The notes under the pieces: model-generated
What the model was told of the DNA's origin: nothing
Databases searched by the model: none
Seen by the model: only the letters and a program-made list of their open reading frames with translations
DNA from: DATAUK01 sp036268295
GTDB lineage: Bacteria; Actinomycetota; Actinomycetes; JAFAQI01
DNA length: 64,000 nucleotides
Direction: 5' to 3'
NCBI GenBank assembly: GCA_036268295.1
Contig: DATAUK010000015.1
Span: 1 to 64,000 of the forward strand
Translations under genes and position numbers: made by a program
Shown: positions 7,940-16,632 of the stretch, in pieces
Position numbering within the stretch: the first letter of the stretch is position 1
Layout: each line of letters begins with the position of its first letter

Positions 7940-9055
7940 ATGACCCGAGAGCTGAGCACCGATCATGATGACTTCCCGGTGGAGGGCATCGACTACGTCC
8001 ACTTCGCGGTTGGCAACGCCAAGCAGGCGGCGCACTACTACTCGACCGCGTTCGGGATGACCGTCACCGCCTACCGCGGCCCGGAAACCGGGCACCGCGA
8101 CCACGCGGAGTACGTCCTCACCTCGGGCAGCGCGCGGTTCCTGCTCACCGGCGAGGTCCGCGCCGGCACCGACCTCGGTCGCCATGTGGCCGAGCACGGT
8201 GACGGCGTCATCGACATCGCGATCCGGGTGCCCGACGCAGCGCACGCCTATCAACTTGCCGTCGCCCGCGGTGCCACCGGCCGGCTCGAACCCGAGGTTC
8301 AGGAGGACGAGCACGGCAAGGTCGTGATCGCCGCGATCGCGACGTACGGCGCGACCCGCCACACCTTCGTACAGCGCAGCGACTACAGCGGCGAGTTCCT
8401 GCCCGGCTTCGTGACTCGCGATCCGATCGTCGCAGTGCCAGAACACGCCAGCTTCGAAGCGATCGACCACGTCGTCGGCAACGTCGAGCTCGGCGAGATG
8501 GACACCTGGGTCGGCTTCTACAACCGGATCCTGGGCTTCACCAACATGAAGGAGTTTGTCGGAGACGACATCGCCACCGAATACTCCGCGTTGATGAGCA
8601 AGGTGGTCGCCGATGGCAGCCGCAACGTGAAGTTCCCGCTCAACGAGCCGGCGGTGGGCAAGAAGAAGAGCCAGATCGACGAATATCTCGAGTTCTACGG
8701 TTCGCCGGGAGTGCAGCACATCGCGCTGGTCACCGACGACATCGTGCGCAGCGTCGAGCAGATGACGGCGGCAGGCGTGGAGTTCCTCGCGACGCCGGAC
8801 TCCTACTACGACGAGCTCGGAAGCTGGGTCGGTGAGACCAGGGTGCCACTGGATTCGTTGCGGGCCAACCGGATCCTGGCCGACCGGGACGAGGATGGCT
8901 ACCTGCTGCAGATCTTCACCAAGCCGGTGCAGGACCGCCCGACGGTGTTCTTCGAGCTGATCGAACGCCATGGCTCGGCCGGTTTCGGCAAGGGCAACTT
9001 CAAGGCCTTGTTCGAGGCGATCGAGCGCGAGCAGGCCAGGCGCGGCAATCTATAG
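7940..9055 (+). CDS. hpd: 4-hydroxyphenylpyruvate dioxygenase
   Basis: The 371-residue non-haem iron enzyme converts 4-hydroxyphenylpyruvate to homogentisate in tyrosine catabolism. It has two VOC domains. Candidate Fe(II) ligands in the C-terminal domain are H177 (FEAIDHVVGN), H260 (GVQHIALVTDD) and E339 (FFELIERHG). The long C-terminal segment with GFGKGNFKALFEAIEREQ is typical of the family. The next gene, an aminotransferase, starts 10 bp after the stop. No homogentisate dioxygenase is visible in the window. Confidence 0.95.
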   Translation: MTRELSTDHDDFPVEGIDYVHFAVGNAKQAAHYYSTAFGMTVTAYRGPETGHRDHAEYVLTSGSARFLLTGEVRAGTDLGRHVAEHGDGVIDIAIRVPDAAHAYQLAVARGATGRLEPEVQEDEHGKVVIAAIATYGATRHTFVQRSDYSGEFLPGFVTRDPIVAVPEHASFEAIDHVVGNVELGEMDTWVGFYNRILGFTNMKEFVGDDIATEYSALMSKVVADGSRNVKFPLNEPAVGKKKSQIDEYLEFYGSPGVQHIALVTDDIVRSVEQMTAAGVEFLATPDSYYDELGSWVGETRVPLDSLRANRILADRDEDGYLLQIFTKPVQDRPTVFFELIERHGSAGFGKGNFKALFEAIEREQARRGNL

Positions 9056-9058
9056 GCT
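9053..9058 (+). promoter_or_regulatory. TAGGCT -10 box overlapping hpd stop
   Basis: TAGGCT is placed 7 nt before the GTG start of the aminotransferase gene and overlaps the hpd stop codon. It is a candidate for internal, leaderless transcription. No convincing -35 is visible. Confidence 0.4.
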
Positions 9059-9065
9059 GCCAGGG

Positions 9066-10121
9066 GTGACAGTTCAGCTCCGGTCCGCGATGACCGCACT
9101 ACCGGCGTACGTCGCCGGCCGCAAGGCGGCCGGGGCCGTGGTGCTCGCGAGTAACGAGTCGCCGTACGGCCTATTGCCTGCTGTAGCAACGAAAATCGGT
9201 GATCTGACCGCGGGCGTGAGCCGATACCCGGATATGGCGTCGACTGGGCTGGTCGAGGCGATCGCGGTGCATCACGGGGTGACGCGGGACCGGGTCGCGG
9301 TCGGTGCCGGCAGTGTCGAGGTCGTGGGCCAGATCGCGGCCGCGGTTGTTGATGCCGGCGACGAGGTCGTCTTCGGCTGGCGCGCGTTCGAGGCCTACCC
9401 GATCATCACCGCCGTGGTCGGCGGCACCGCAGTCAAGGTCCCGTTGGTCGATCACGTCCACGACCTCGACGCGATGGCCGCTGCCGTCACCGACCGGACC
9501 CGACTCGTCCTGGTCTGCAACGCCAACAACCCGACCGGCACCGCAGCGAGTGCCGAGGCGATCAGCGGCTTCCTCGACCGGATCCCTGACGACGTGCTCG
9601 TCGTGATCGACGAGGCTTACCACCACTACGCCGATCCGGCCGTCGTGCCGGATGCGCTTGCCAGCTTCGTCGACCGTCCCAACGTCGTCGTGACCCGGAC
9701 GTTCTCCAAGGCCTACGCACTCGCGGGGCTGCGGGTCGGCTACTGCGTCGGTGCGCCTGAGGTCATCGCTGCGGTCCGCAAGACGCAGGTGCCGTTCAGC
9801 GTCAGCGGACTCGCGCAGGAGTGCGCCATCGCCGCGCTGGCAGAGACCGTCGAAGTCGAGCGCCGTGCGGCCCTCACGGTCGCCGAGCGGGACCGCGTCA
9901 CCAAAGAGCTCGCCGCCGCCGGCCACGACGTCCCGCCGTCACAGGCCAACTTCGTCTGGCTGCCGCTCGGCGAGGACGCAGCGGCGTTCGGTGCGCACTG
10001 CGAGTCCGGGGGAGTGATCGTCAGGCCGTTCGCCGGCGACGGTGTACGGGTCACGATCGGACTGCCCGAGGAGAACGACCAGTTCCTCGCCCTCGTGTCG
10101 GCATGGTCTGGGCGCGGCTGA
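9066..10121 (+). CDS. HisC-like / aromatic amino acid aminotransferase
   Basis: This 351-residue class I/II PLP enzyme has NESPYG near the N-terminus, NANNPTGT, DEAYHHYA, and the lysine motif TFSKAYALAGLRVGY. Arg-bearing RPF and RVTIG segments close the protein. The architecture is that of histidinol-phosphate aminotransferase and of the related actinobacterial aromatic aminotransferase (Pat). Because it directly follows 4-hydroxyphenylpyruvate dioxygenase and no his genes are nearby, transamination of tyrosine to 4-hydroxyphenylpyruvate is the better guess. GTG 9066 is preferred; ATG 9090 is an alternative. Confidence 0.85.
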   Translation: MTVQLRSAMTALPAYVAGRKAAGAVVLASNESPYGLLPAVATKIGDLTAGVSRYPDMASTGLVEAIAVHHGVTRDRVAVGAGSVEVVGQIAAAVVDAGDEVVFGWRAFEAYPIITAVVGGTAVKVPLVDHVHDLDAMAAAVTDRTRLVLVCNANNPTGTAASAEAISGFLDRIPDDVLVVIDEAYHHYADPAVVPDALASFVDRPNVVVTRTFSKAYALAGLRVGYCVGAPEVIAAVRKTQVPFSVSGLAQECAIAALAETVEVERRAALTVAERDRVTKELAAAGHDVPPSQANFVWLPLGEDAAAFGAHCESGGVIVRPFAGDGVRVTIGLPEENDQFLALVSAWSGRG

Positions 10122-10138
10122 CCTGACAGGCTGACCGC

Positions 10139-11383
10139 GTGGTCGTGCGGGCGAAGGGTCTCATCGTCACGATCTGCGTGATCAGCGGCTTCTTCGCGCT
10201 GGGTGGCTTCCTCGCGATCGCGGGCAGCGGTCAAAGTGCCGGGCATCGCGCCGTGGACGGCGTGATCGGGCTGGCGGTGCTGATCCTCGGGGTCCGAACT
10301 GCCGTGACGGGCCTGCGGCTCGAGGCGATGACGACGACGGTTCGTGGCCTCACCACGACGGATCGACTGGCCCGGGCCGAGGTGCTCGGTCTTGCCGTTC
10401 AACCGATCGCTCGCGGCCGGCTTCGCCGGATCGTCGTGGTCTGCGCCGATGGCCGGATCATCCCGGCGGTCTGGACGGTAGGTCGCGCCACCGACGCGTG
10501 GTGGGAGCAGCGAGCCGCCACCGCGGCGGGCGGCTTCGGGCCGACGCAGCTGGCTGTGACCGAGACACTGACCCGGACTGAGCGGCTGGCTGGCACCGCC
10601 ATGTTGCCGATCGTCACCGCTGAGCCCGAGCTGTCACCGGCGACCGTGTCCCCGGTCGAGCCAGCCGATGGATCTACTCGCTGGCTCGGCTGGGAGACGA
10701 CCTTTGTGGTCATTGCATTCGCGCTGCCGGGGCTTGCCGCGGCCGTCGAGATCCTCGCCCAACATGTCGACGGCGTCAGCGATCTCAACGAGTTCGAGCT
10801 GCCGCTGCCGCACCACCCCGCAGCGAGCCTGTTCATCCTGCTGCTCGGCTATCTCACCAGCGCGCTGATCGTGCCGATTGCCCTGCTGCTGCTTGCCCGC
10901 ACCGGACAGCCGCCGACCTCACTCGGTTTGCACCGGCGCGGCCTCCGGCGCGACACCAGCAGCGCAGTCGGTCTGCTCGCGGCGGTGTGGGTGCTCAACA
11001 TCGTGCTGTTGCTGCCGCTCTCGCCGTTACTCAACAACAAGCACCTGACCAACACCGCAACCAACAGCCACGTCCCGGTCTACTACGTCCTCTACGGGCT
11101 GTTCGTCTCGGCGGTGACGGCGATCAACGAAGAGGTCGTCGTCAACGGCTATTTCATGACCCGGCTCTCCCAGCGCGGCTGGTCGCCATGGCGCGCGTTC
11201 GCGTTGAGCCTCGCAGTGCGCACCTCCTACCACGCCTACTACGGCATCGGTCTGATCGCGACGATTCCACTGGGATATCTCGCGACCCGCTCGTTCCAGA
11301 AACGTGGGCGGCTCGGCCGCCCGATCCTGCTCCATTTCATGTACGACGCGGTCCTGTTCACCATCGCGGTCCTGACGTCCTGA
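10139..11383 (+). CDS. CPBP family intramembrane metalloprotease-like protein
   Basis: The 414-residue multi-spanning protein has two N-terminal membrane segments (GLIVTICVISGFFALGGFL and a second at about 40), a soluble middle, and a C-terminal block of about five segments. The CPBP/Abi motif is recognisable: INEEVVVNGYFMTRL, then RTSYHAYYGIG, then HFMYDAVLF. The usual EExxxR is EExxxN here, so the Arg is missing. Activity is uncertain, since the two Glu and both His remain. GTG start, 17 bp after the aminotransferase. It converges with cysA across a strong hairpin. Confidence 0.78.
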   Translation: MVVRAKGLIVTICVISGFFALGGFLAIAGSGQSAGHRAVDGVIGLAVLILGVRTAVTGLRLEAMTTTVRGLTTTDRLARAEVLGLAVQPIARGRLRRIVVVCADGRIIPAVWTVGRATDAWWEQRAATAAGGFGPTQLAVTETLTRTERLAGTAMLPIVTAEPELSPATVSPVEPADGSTRWLGWETTFVVIAFALPGLAAAVEILAQHVDGVSDLNEFELPLPHHPAASLFILLLGYLTSALIVPIALLLLARTGQPPTSLGLHRRGLRRDTSSAVGLLAAVWVLNIVLLLPLSPLLNNKHLTNTATNSHVPVYYVLYGLFVSAVTAINEEVVVNGYFMTRLSQRGWSPWRAFALSLAVRTSYHAYYGIGLIATIPLGYLATRSFQKRGRLGRPILLHFMYDAVLFTIAVLTS

Positions 11384-11395
11384 CACCCCGGGGTT

Positions 11396-11428
11396 CAGCG
11401 CACGCCCGCGGGCCGATGGCGTGCGCTG
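11396..11428. terminator. Bidirectional terminator hairpin
   Basis: Perfect 11-bp stem CAGCGCACGCC / GGCGTGCGCTG with an 11-nt loop, between the convergent CPBP gene and cysA. It has no T-run, as is common in actinobacteria. Confidence 0.65.
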
Positions 11429-11466
11429 TCATCGAGCCGACCGGGCGGGCACTTTGGGTCCGCGGG

Positions 11467-12465
11467 TCAGCCGGCTTTGTCGACCGGCTGTGGTGCGGCC
11501 GCAACGACTGCGATCCGCTCGGCGCCAGGCGACGCGTGGAGATGAACTGTGTCACCGACGTGCAGATCCAGCTCGTGGATCTGGTTGCGGGTGAGCTGCA
11601 CCGTTACGGGCTCGCCGCCGCCTACCGGACGCGCGACCAGCCGGGTCTCGAACCCGAGTGACACCAGCCGCTCGACGACCGCGGCGTGGGTCCCCGCGCT
11701 CTCGCGCTGTGAGACGCGGATGTCGTGCGGGCGAACCAGCGTGCCGCCGAGCGTCGTCACCGGTCCGAGGAACCCCATCACGAAGTCGTTGACCGGATGG
11801 TCGTAGAGCCCGTCCGGCGTACCCGCCTGCTCGACCCGGCCGTCGTTGATGACGATGATCTGGTCGGAGATCTCCATCGCCTCTTCCTGGTCGTGCGTGA
11901 CGAAGATCGTGGTGGTGTGCACCTCGTCGTGCAGCCGGCGAAGCCACTCCCGCAACTCCTGGCGGACCTTGACATCGAGCGCTCCGAACGGCTCGTCGAG
12001 CAGCAGCAGTCCGGGCTCGACCGCGAGTGCCCGCGCCAGCGCCATCCGCTGCCGCTGCCCGCCGGAGAGCTCGGAGGGGTAGCGATCGGCAAGACCGTCC
12101 AGATGCACCAGCTTGAGCAGGTCGTTGACCCGGCCGCGGATCTTCTCCTTCGGGGTCTTGGCCACCTTGAGCCCGAAGGAGACGTTGTCCCACACCGTCA
12201 TATGGGTGAAGGCCGCATAGTGCTGGAAGACGAAGCCGATGCCCCGGTCACGAGCCGCGACGTTGGTCACGTCGCTGCCCTCGATGAACACCGTCCCGGA
12301 GTCAGCAGTCTCGAGCCCGGCGATGATCCGAAGCAGCGTCGACTTGCCGCCGCCGCTCGGTCCGAGCACGGCGGTCAACTGCCCCGGCAGGATGTCGACG
12401 CTGACGTCTCGCAGCGCATGGAACTCGCCAAACGACTTGCTGACGTTGCGCACCTCGATGCTCAA
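11467..12465 (-). CDS. cysA: Sulfate/thiosulfate ABC transporter ATP-binding protein
   Basis: The 332-residue ATPase powers the sulfate importer. It has Walker A GPSGGGKST, signature LSGGQRQRMALARAL, Walker B LLLLDEPFGALD and switch VTHDQEEAMEISD, followed by a C-terminal TOBE-like domain. The start is a TTG at 12465: AAGGAGG (minus strand, at 12472-12478) lies six bases upstream, and the TTG follows the cysW stop by one base. It is the last gene of sbp-cysT-cysW-cysA. Confidence 0.93.
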   Translation of the reverse strand: MSIEVRNVSKSFGEFHALRDVSVDILPGQLTAVLGPSGGGKSTLLRIIAGLETADSGTVFIEGSDVTNVAARDRGIGFVFQHYAAFTHMTVWDNVSFGLKVAKTPKEKIRGRVNDLLKLVHLDGLADRYPSELSGGQRQRMALARALAVEPGLLLLDEPFGALDVKVRQELREWLRRLHDEVHTTTIFVTHDQEEAMEISDQIIVINDGRVEQAGTPDGLYDHPVNDFVMGFLGPVTTLGGTLVRPHDIRVSQRESAGTHAAVVERLVSLGFETRLVARPVGGGEPVTVQLTRNQIHELDLHVGDTVHLHASPGAERIAVVAAAPQPVDKAG

Positions 12466-12466
12466 T

Positions 12467-13267
12467 TTACGCCTCCTTCGTGGCACGCCGGCGGCTGCTG
12501 AACGACGTCATGCCGACCAGGATGAGCAGGGAGATGACCGCGAGCAGTAAGCCTGCGCTGTACGCCGCCGTCGGATCGAACTGGTTCACGCGGTTGCCGA
12601 CATACAGCGGCAGCGTCAGTCCGGACCCGACGATGTTGCTCGACACCAGGTTCACTGCGCCGTACTCGCCGAGCGCGCGGGCGACGGTGAGGATAGTGCC
12701 GTAGACCACGGCCCAGCGGATCGCCGGTAACGTCACTCGCCAGAATCCCTGGAACGCCGAGGCGCCGAGCACCTCAGCCGCCTGCTCCGGTTCGGTGCCG
12801 AGTTCTTCAAGCACCGGCACGATCTCGCGGACCACGAACGGCAGGCTGACGAAGACGGTCGCGACCACCATCGCCTTCCAGGTGAACAACACCGGGATGT
12901 TGTGCGCGAACAGGAACGTGCCGATCCAGCCGCCGCGGCCGTAGAGGACGAAGACGGCAAGGCCGATCACGACCGGCGACATCGCGAACGGGATGTTGAT
13001 CACAGCGTTGACCAGCCACGGCAACGGCATCTTTCGACGGGCAATCAGCCAGCCGGTGCCGATCCCGAAGCCGACGTTGATCGGGACGGCGATCACCGTG
13101 ATCAACAGCGACAGCTCGATCGCACTGACCGCATTCGAGGTCGAAAGCGCGTCCCACACCGGGGAGACGCCGTGCTGGAAGGTGCGGAACGCGACGATCG
13201 CCACCGGCACGACGAGCAGTAGCGCGAGGTAAGCCAGGATCCCGTAGCGCAATGCGTGTTTACCCAT
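12467..13267 (-). CDS. cysW: Sulfate ABC transporter permease CysW
   Basis: The 266-residue inner-membrane permease has about six membrane segments and a typical EAA-type loop (EELGTEPEQAAEVLGASAFQGFWRVTLPAI) that contacts CysA. ARALGEYGAVNLVSSNIVG is characteristic of CysW/ModB-type permeases. Its start overlaps the cysT stop by 8 nt. Confidence 0.92.
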   Translation of the reverse strand: MGKHALRYGILAYLALLLVVPVAIVAFRTFQHGVSPVWDALSTSNAVSAIELSLLITVIAVPINVGFGIGTGWLIARRKMPLPWLVNAVINIPFAMSPVVIGLAVFVLYGRGGWIGTFLFAHNIPVLFTWKAMVVATVFVSLPFVVREIVPVLEELGTEPEQAAEVLGASAFQGFWRVTLPAIRWAVVYGTILTVARALGEYGAVNLVSSNIVGSGLTLPLYVGNRVNQFDPTAAYSAGLLLAVISLLILVGMTSFSSRRRATKEA

Positions 13268-14081
13268 TGCGCATCCACCGCCGGGTCACCAGCGTCAGCG
13301 CGATGAAGAGGACCAGCGCGATCGCGATCAGAGTGACGCCGACTGCGGCAGCGGTCTGCGGCGCGTCGTTCTGGACGTCGTTGAAGATCAGTTGTGAGGC
13401 GATCTCGGTGTGCGGCAGGTTGCCGCCGATCAGAACGACCGAGCCGAACTCACCCAGTGCCCGGGCAAACGCGAGCGAGGCGCCGGTGAGCGCAGCGGCG
13501 CGGATCGCCGGCAGGATGATGCGCCGGAAGATGGTCCACGGTCTCGCCCCGAGGCAGGCGGCGGCGTCCTCGACGTCGCGCTCAAGTGTCAGCAGCACCG
13601 GCTGCACCGCGCGGGTCACGAACGGCAGCGTCACGAACAGCAGGGCCACCAGTACGGCGACCCGGGTGCCGGCGATGTCGACGCCGATCGGGCTGTTCGG
13701 GCCGTATAAGGCGAGCAGCACCAGACTGGCGACGATCGTCGGAAGCGCGAACGGGAGATCGATCAGGGAATTGACGACCGACTTGCCCGGGAAGTCGTCG
13801 CGGACTAGCACCCAGGCAAGCGCGACGCCGGTGATCGTGTTGATGACCGCGACGCCGAGCGCCACGAGGAGCGTGAACGCCAGCACCGATCGGGCCTGCG
13901 GGTCGTGTAACAGCGCTGACCAGGCACTGACATGCGCGGACTGGCCAACCATCGCCGCGACCGGAAGGCCGACCAGCAGCGACAGGTAGAGCATCGAGAC
14001 GCCGGGACCGAGCCCGACCAGGACCGGCCGTGGCACGACCCGAGGGCGGGGCGGCGCCACGGCCATGCTGCCAGCGCTCAT
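13260..14081 (-). CDS. cysT: Sulfate ABC transporter permease CysT
   Basis: The 273-residue permease has six predicted membrane segments. Its EAA loop reads ERDVEDAAACLGARPWTIFRRIILPAI, and FARALGEFGSVVLIGGNLP matches the CysT/CysU family. The ATG overlaps the sbp stop (ATGA), showing translational coupling. It pairs with CysW to form the membrane channel. Confidence 0.92.
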   Translation of the reverse strand: MSAGSMAVAPPRPRVVPRPVLVGLGPGVSMLYLSLLVGLPVAAMVGQSAHVSAWSALLHDPQARSVLAFTLLVALGVAVINTITGVALAWVLVRDDFPGKSVVNSLIDLPFALPTIVASLVLLALYGPNSPIGVDIAGTRVAVLVALLFVTLPFVTRAVQPVLLTLERDVEDAAACLGARPWTIFRRIILPAIRAAALTGASLAFARALGEFGSVVLIGGNLPHTEIASQLIFNDVQNDAPQTAAAVGVTLIAIALVLFIALTLVTRRWMRNG

Positions 14082-15097
14082 TGGTCACTTGACCCGCGGC
14101 CGAGCGACTCTTCGATCGCGGCGATCGAGCCGGTAGGTGAGCCGGCCGTCGTGTTGAAGAACTGCTTGTTCACCGCCTCCCAGCCACCGAGCGAGGCGAT
14201 CGTGAACAGGCCAGGTGGGGTAGGGAACTTGCTGGTGTCCAAATCCGCCTTCACGACCGGCCGGTAACCCTGGCTCGCGAAGATCTTCTGGCCGTCATCG
14301 CTGTAGAGGAACTTCACGAAGTTGTTGGCCAGGGTCGGGTTCTGCGCGTTGCTGGTGACCGCGATCGGGTTCTCGATCAGGATCGTGTCCGGGGGAGTGA
14401 GGTAGGAGATGGCGTCGCCGGCCTGCTGCGCCTCGATCGCCTCGTTCTCATAGCCGATCAGGACGTCGCCGGTGCCGCCGACGAACGCGGCGGTCGCATC
14501 CGAGCCGCTGTCGGGCTGGGAGACGGTGTGCTGGAGCAGCGCCTTGATGAACGCAAGCGCCTGGGCCGGCGTCTTGCCTTCCTTGAGCTCGGCGCCGTAC
14601 GCCGCCATCAGGTTCCAGCAGGCGCTGCCCGAGCTCAGCGGGTTAGGCGTGACGACCTTGACGCCCGGCTTGATCAGGTCGTCCCAGTTCTTGATGCCGA
14701 GCGGGTTGCCCTTCCGGGTGATCAGCACGGCGACCGAGTCGGTGATCATCCCCTGGTAGGGGTTGGCATCCCAGCTTGCCGCCACCAGCTTGGCGGTCAC
14801 CAGCTTTTCCATGTCCGAGGCGCGGGAGAACTCCACCACGTCGGCCTTCTGGCCGGCTACGACGTTCTTCTCCTGGGTTCCCGACGGACCGTATGCCGGC
14901 GCGAGCCGGGTGCCGCTGCCCGCGACAGTTTTGGCAAACGCCGGGAAGAGCGCTTCGTATGCCGTTTCCGGGGTGCTGTAGGCGACCAGGTTGATGGTCT
15001 TGCTGCTCGATCCGCCTGAGGAAGACCCACAGCCCGACGTGACGGCCAGAATGGCCAGTGCGCCGACGCCGGCGATGGCTCGCTTCGTGCTGAACAA
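14078..15097 (-). CDS. sbp: Sulfate-binding lipoprotein of ABC importer
   Basis: The 339-residue periplasmic-type binding protein has a lipoprotein signal (LAILAVTSGC) and sulfate-family signatures: AYSTPETAYEALFPAF, GPSGTQEKNVVAGQKADVVEFS, and KVVTPNPLSSGSACWNLMAAYG. The open frame extends to 15202, but TTG 15097 is chosen: AGAGGAG lies seven bases upstream and the signal peptide begins there. First gene of the importer operon, with an AT-rich promoter region behind it. Confidence 0.9.
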   Translation of the reverse strand: MFSTKRAIAGVGALAILAVTSGCGSSSGGSSSKTINLVAYSTPETAYEALFPAFAKTVAGSGTRLAPAYGPSGTQEKNVVAGQKADVVEFSRASDMEKLVTAKLVAASWDANPYQGMITDSVAVLITRKGNPLGIKNWDDLIKPGVKVVTPNPLSSGSACWNLMAAYGAELKEGKTPAQALAFIKALLQHTVSQPDSGSDATAAFVGGTGDVLIGYENEAIEAQQAGDAISYLTPPDTILIENPIAVTSNAQNPTLANNFVKFLYSDDGQKIFASQGYRPVVKADLDTSKFPTPPGLFTIASLGGWEAVNKQFFNTTAGSPTGSIAAIEESLGRGSSDQ

Positions 15098-15152
15098 GAC
15101 GATGCTCCTCTGCTGTGTGATGGGTATGACGGCCGATTTAACTAAGACCACC

Positions 15153-15168
15153 AGTTTACTAGAGTTTA
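15153..15168. promoter_or_regulatory. Direct repeat in sulfate-operon promoter region
   Basis: On the coding (minus) strand, TAAACT occurs twice exactly 10 bp apart (15153-15158 and 15163-15168) in an AT-rich patch about 55 bp upstream of the sbp start. One-turn spacing suits a regulator binding one face of the helix. The regulator is unknown. Confidence 0.35.
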
Positions 15169-15233
15169 GCACGGCAGGAACTGTCAGCGCGCCGGGAGTC
15201 ATCGACGAGTCGCGGGTCTAACGGTGGCGGGGG

Positions 15234-16208
15234 CTACCGGTGGCGGACGGTCGGAACCGACGCGGTCGCACCGTGGCCGAGGAAACGACGCAGATGGGCC
15301 GGCTCGTGCACGGCCACCGCCGAGTGGAAAAGTGCCGCTTCGTCCGTGACGCCATCAAAGGTCCCCATCACCGACAACAGCAGCACTCCGGCGGCGAGCG
15401 CGAGCATCACCGGGTGGCGCCGCGGTGGGTCCTCGAGCAGGGCCGCTACCCGTCCTTCCACCGTGTTGGAGGTGAACCCGAGCGCGCCGGCCGGCCGGAT
15501 TCCGCTGCGCGCGGCGGCAGCGTTGCGCAGCGCGCTGGCGACCAGCACGCGGTCGTTGCCGCGCGCCGCGTCCTCATCGGCCCACCGCTCAGTGAGCCAG
15601 ACTTGGGTCCGCGGCAGCGAGCCGAGCAACGGGTTCAGCGCGCTCGCCATGAGCGCCGCGCTGCGGTGCCAGTGGTGATGATGGCGCAGATGCGAGCGCT
15701 CGTGCGCGAACATCACGTCGCACTCCGCGCGGCTGAGCAGCGAAAGCATGCCGCGCGTCACGTAGATCCGGCCGGGCCGGCCCGGCACGGCGTACGCGTC
15801 GGGGTCGGCGTCGGGAAGGACGACAAGATCGCTGCCGGTGTCCCGCACCTCGCGGTTGAGGCGGTACGCCGCGGCCATCGCCCGGCTTCGGTGGAGCGCT
15901 GCCCAGCTCAAACGCGCGACTCCGATGCTGACCAGCGCGAGCGCCGCTAGGGCGACCGGCACCCGCACCGGATCAGCATGACGCAGCGCCCGGATCGACC
16001 AGTGACCCTCCGAGGCGACGGCGCCGTCCTGACCGATCAGGGTCATGGCGAGCAGCCCGAGTGCGCCCATCCCGCTGGCCGCCGAGATCAGGCCCCCGGT
16101 CGTCAACAGCCAGGTGGCGGCCGCCGGCGACACCCGCCGCGCGATGAGTGGCGCGATCAGGCCGAACAGGCCGGCGAAACCGAGACCGGCGTACACCGAG
16201 TAATGCAT
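15234..16208 (-). CDS. BlaR1/M56-like membrane metalloprotease
   Basis: The 324-residue protein has an N-terminal membrane pair (about 5-60), another segment near 90-110, and an M56 protease domain with HERSH (HExxH zinc motif) in AECDVMFAHERSHLRHHHH. A distal ERWADEDAA motif supplies a third-ligand candidate. One more membrane segment follows near residue 270. Unlike staphylococcal BlaR1 it has no C-terminal penicillin-binding sensor domain. It follows the BlaI gene by 12 bp. By family analogy it would cleave or relieve BlaI; the inducing signal is unknown. Confidence 0.85.
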   Translation of the reverse strand: MHYSVYAGLGFAGLFGLIAPLIARRVSPAAATWLLTTGGLISAASGMGALGLLAMTLIGQDGAVASEGHWSIRALRHADPVRVPVALAALALVSIGVARLSWAALHRSRAMAAAYRLNREVRDTGSDLVVLPDADPDAYAVPGRPGRIYVTRGMLSLLSRAECDVMFAHERSHLRHHHHWHRSAALMASALNPLLGSLPRTQVWLTERWADEDAARGNDRVLVASALRNAAAARSGIRPAGALGFTSNTVEGRVAALLEDPPRRHPVMLALAAGVLLLSVMGTFDGVTDEAALFHSAVAVHEPAHLRRFLGHGATASVPTVRHR

Positions 16209-16220
16209 TGCCGGCCCGGA

Positions 16221-16592
16221 TCAGCGCCGGCTGGCGGCGCGGCGGAGCAGGGCGGCGAGCGTACGTTCGTCATCTGGGCTGAGCGAGCCGACGAAACGGG
16301 CGAGCACCGCCTCGCGATCGAGTCCGCTGTCGAGCAGCGAACGCATCTGCGACGCCGCAAGCTCGGACTGCTCGTAGGCAGGCCTATATAGATAGGCCCG
16401 CCCGACACGGGTCCGGGTCACCGAGCCTTTGTCATGGAGTCGGCTCAATATGGTCATGACGGTGGTGTACGCGAGCTCGGTGCCGAGCTCGGCTCGGACC
16501 TGGCCCGGCGACATCGGCGTCCCGGCCCGCCACAGCGCGGCCAGAACGTCGGCCTCGAGCTCACCGGGTGCGCGTCGGGATTGTCCAGCCAT
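16221..16592 (-). CDS. blaI: BlaI/MecI/CopY family repressor
   Basis: The 123-residue winged-helix repressor has GELEADVLAALWRAGTPMSPGQVRAEL and TTVMTILSRLHDKGSVTR, typical BlaI DNA-binding helices. A C-terminal dimerisation stretch ends in DDERTLAALLRRAA. ATG 16592 is chosen because the conserved start lies there and GGAGA is upstream. A dyad ACTAC-N8-GTAGT lies 20 bp upstream, so autoregulation is likely. Co-transcribed with the M56 protease. Confidence 0.9.
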   Translation of the reverse strand: MAGQSRRAPGELEADVLAALWRAGTPMSPGQVRAELGTELAYTTVMTILSRLHDKGSVTRTRVGRAYLYRPAYEQSELAASQMRSLLDSGLDREAVLARFVGSLSPDDERTLAALLRRAASRR

Positions 16593-16611
16593 CAGTTCTC
16601 CGCGGGTTCTC

Positions 16612-16629
16612 ACTACGACTGACTGTAGT
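16612..16629. promoter_or_regulatory. Candidate BlaI operator
   Basis: Dyad ACTAC-N8-GTAGT (16612-16616, 16625-16629) between the RibD-like gene and blaI. It fits the ACTAC/GTAGT half-sites known for BlaI-family repressors. Confidence 0.65.
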
Positions 16630-16632
16630 TGA

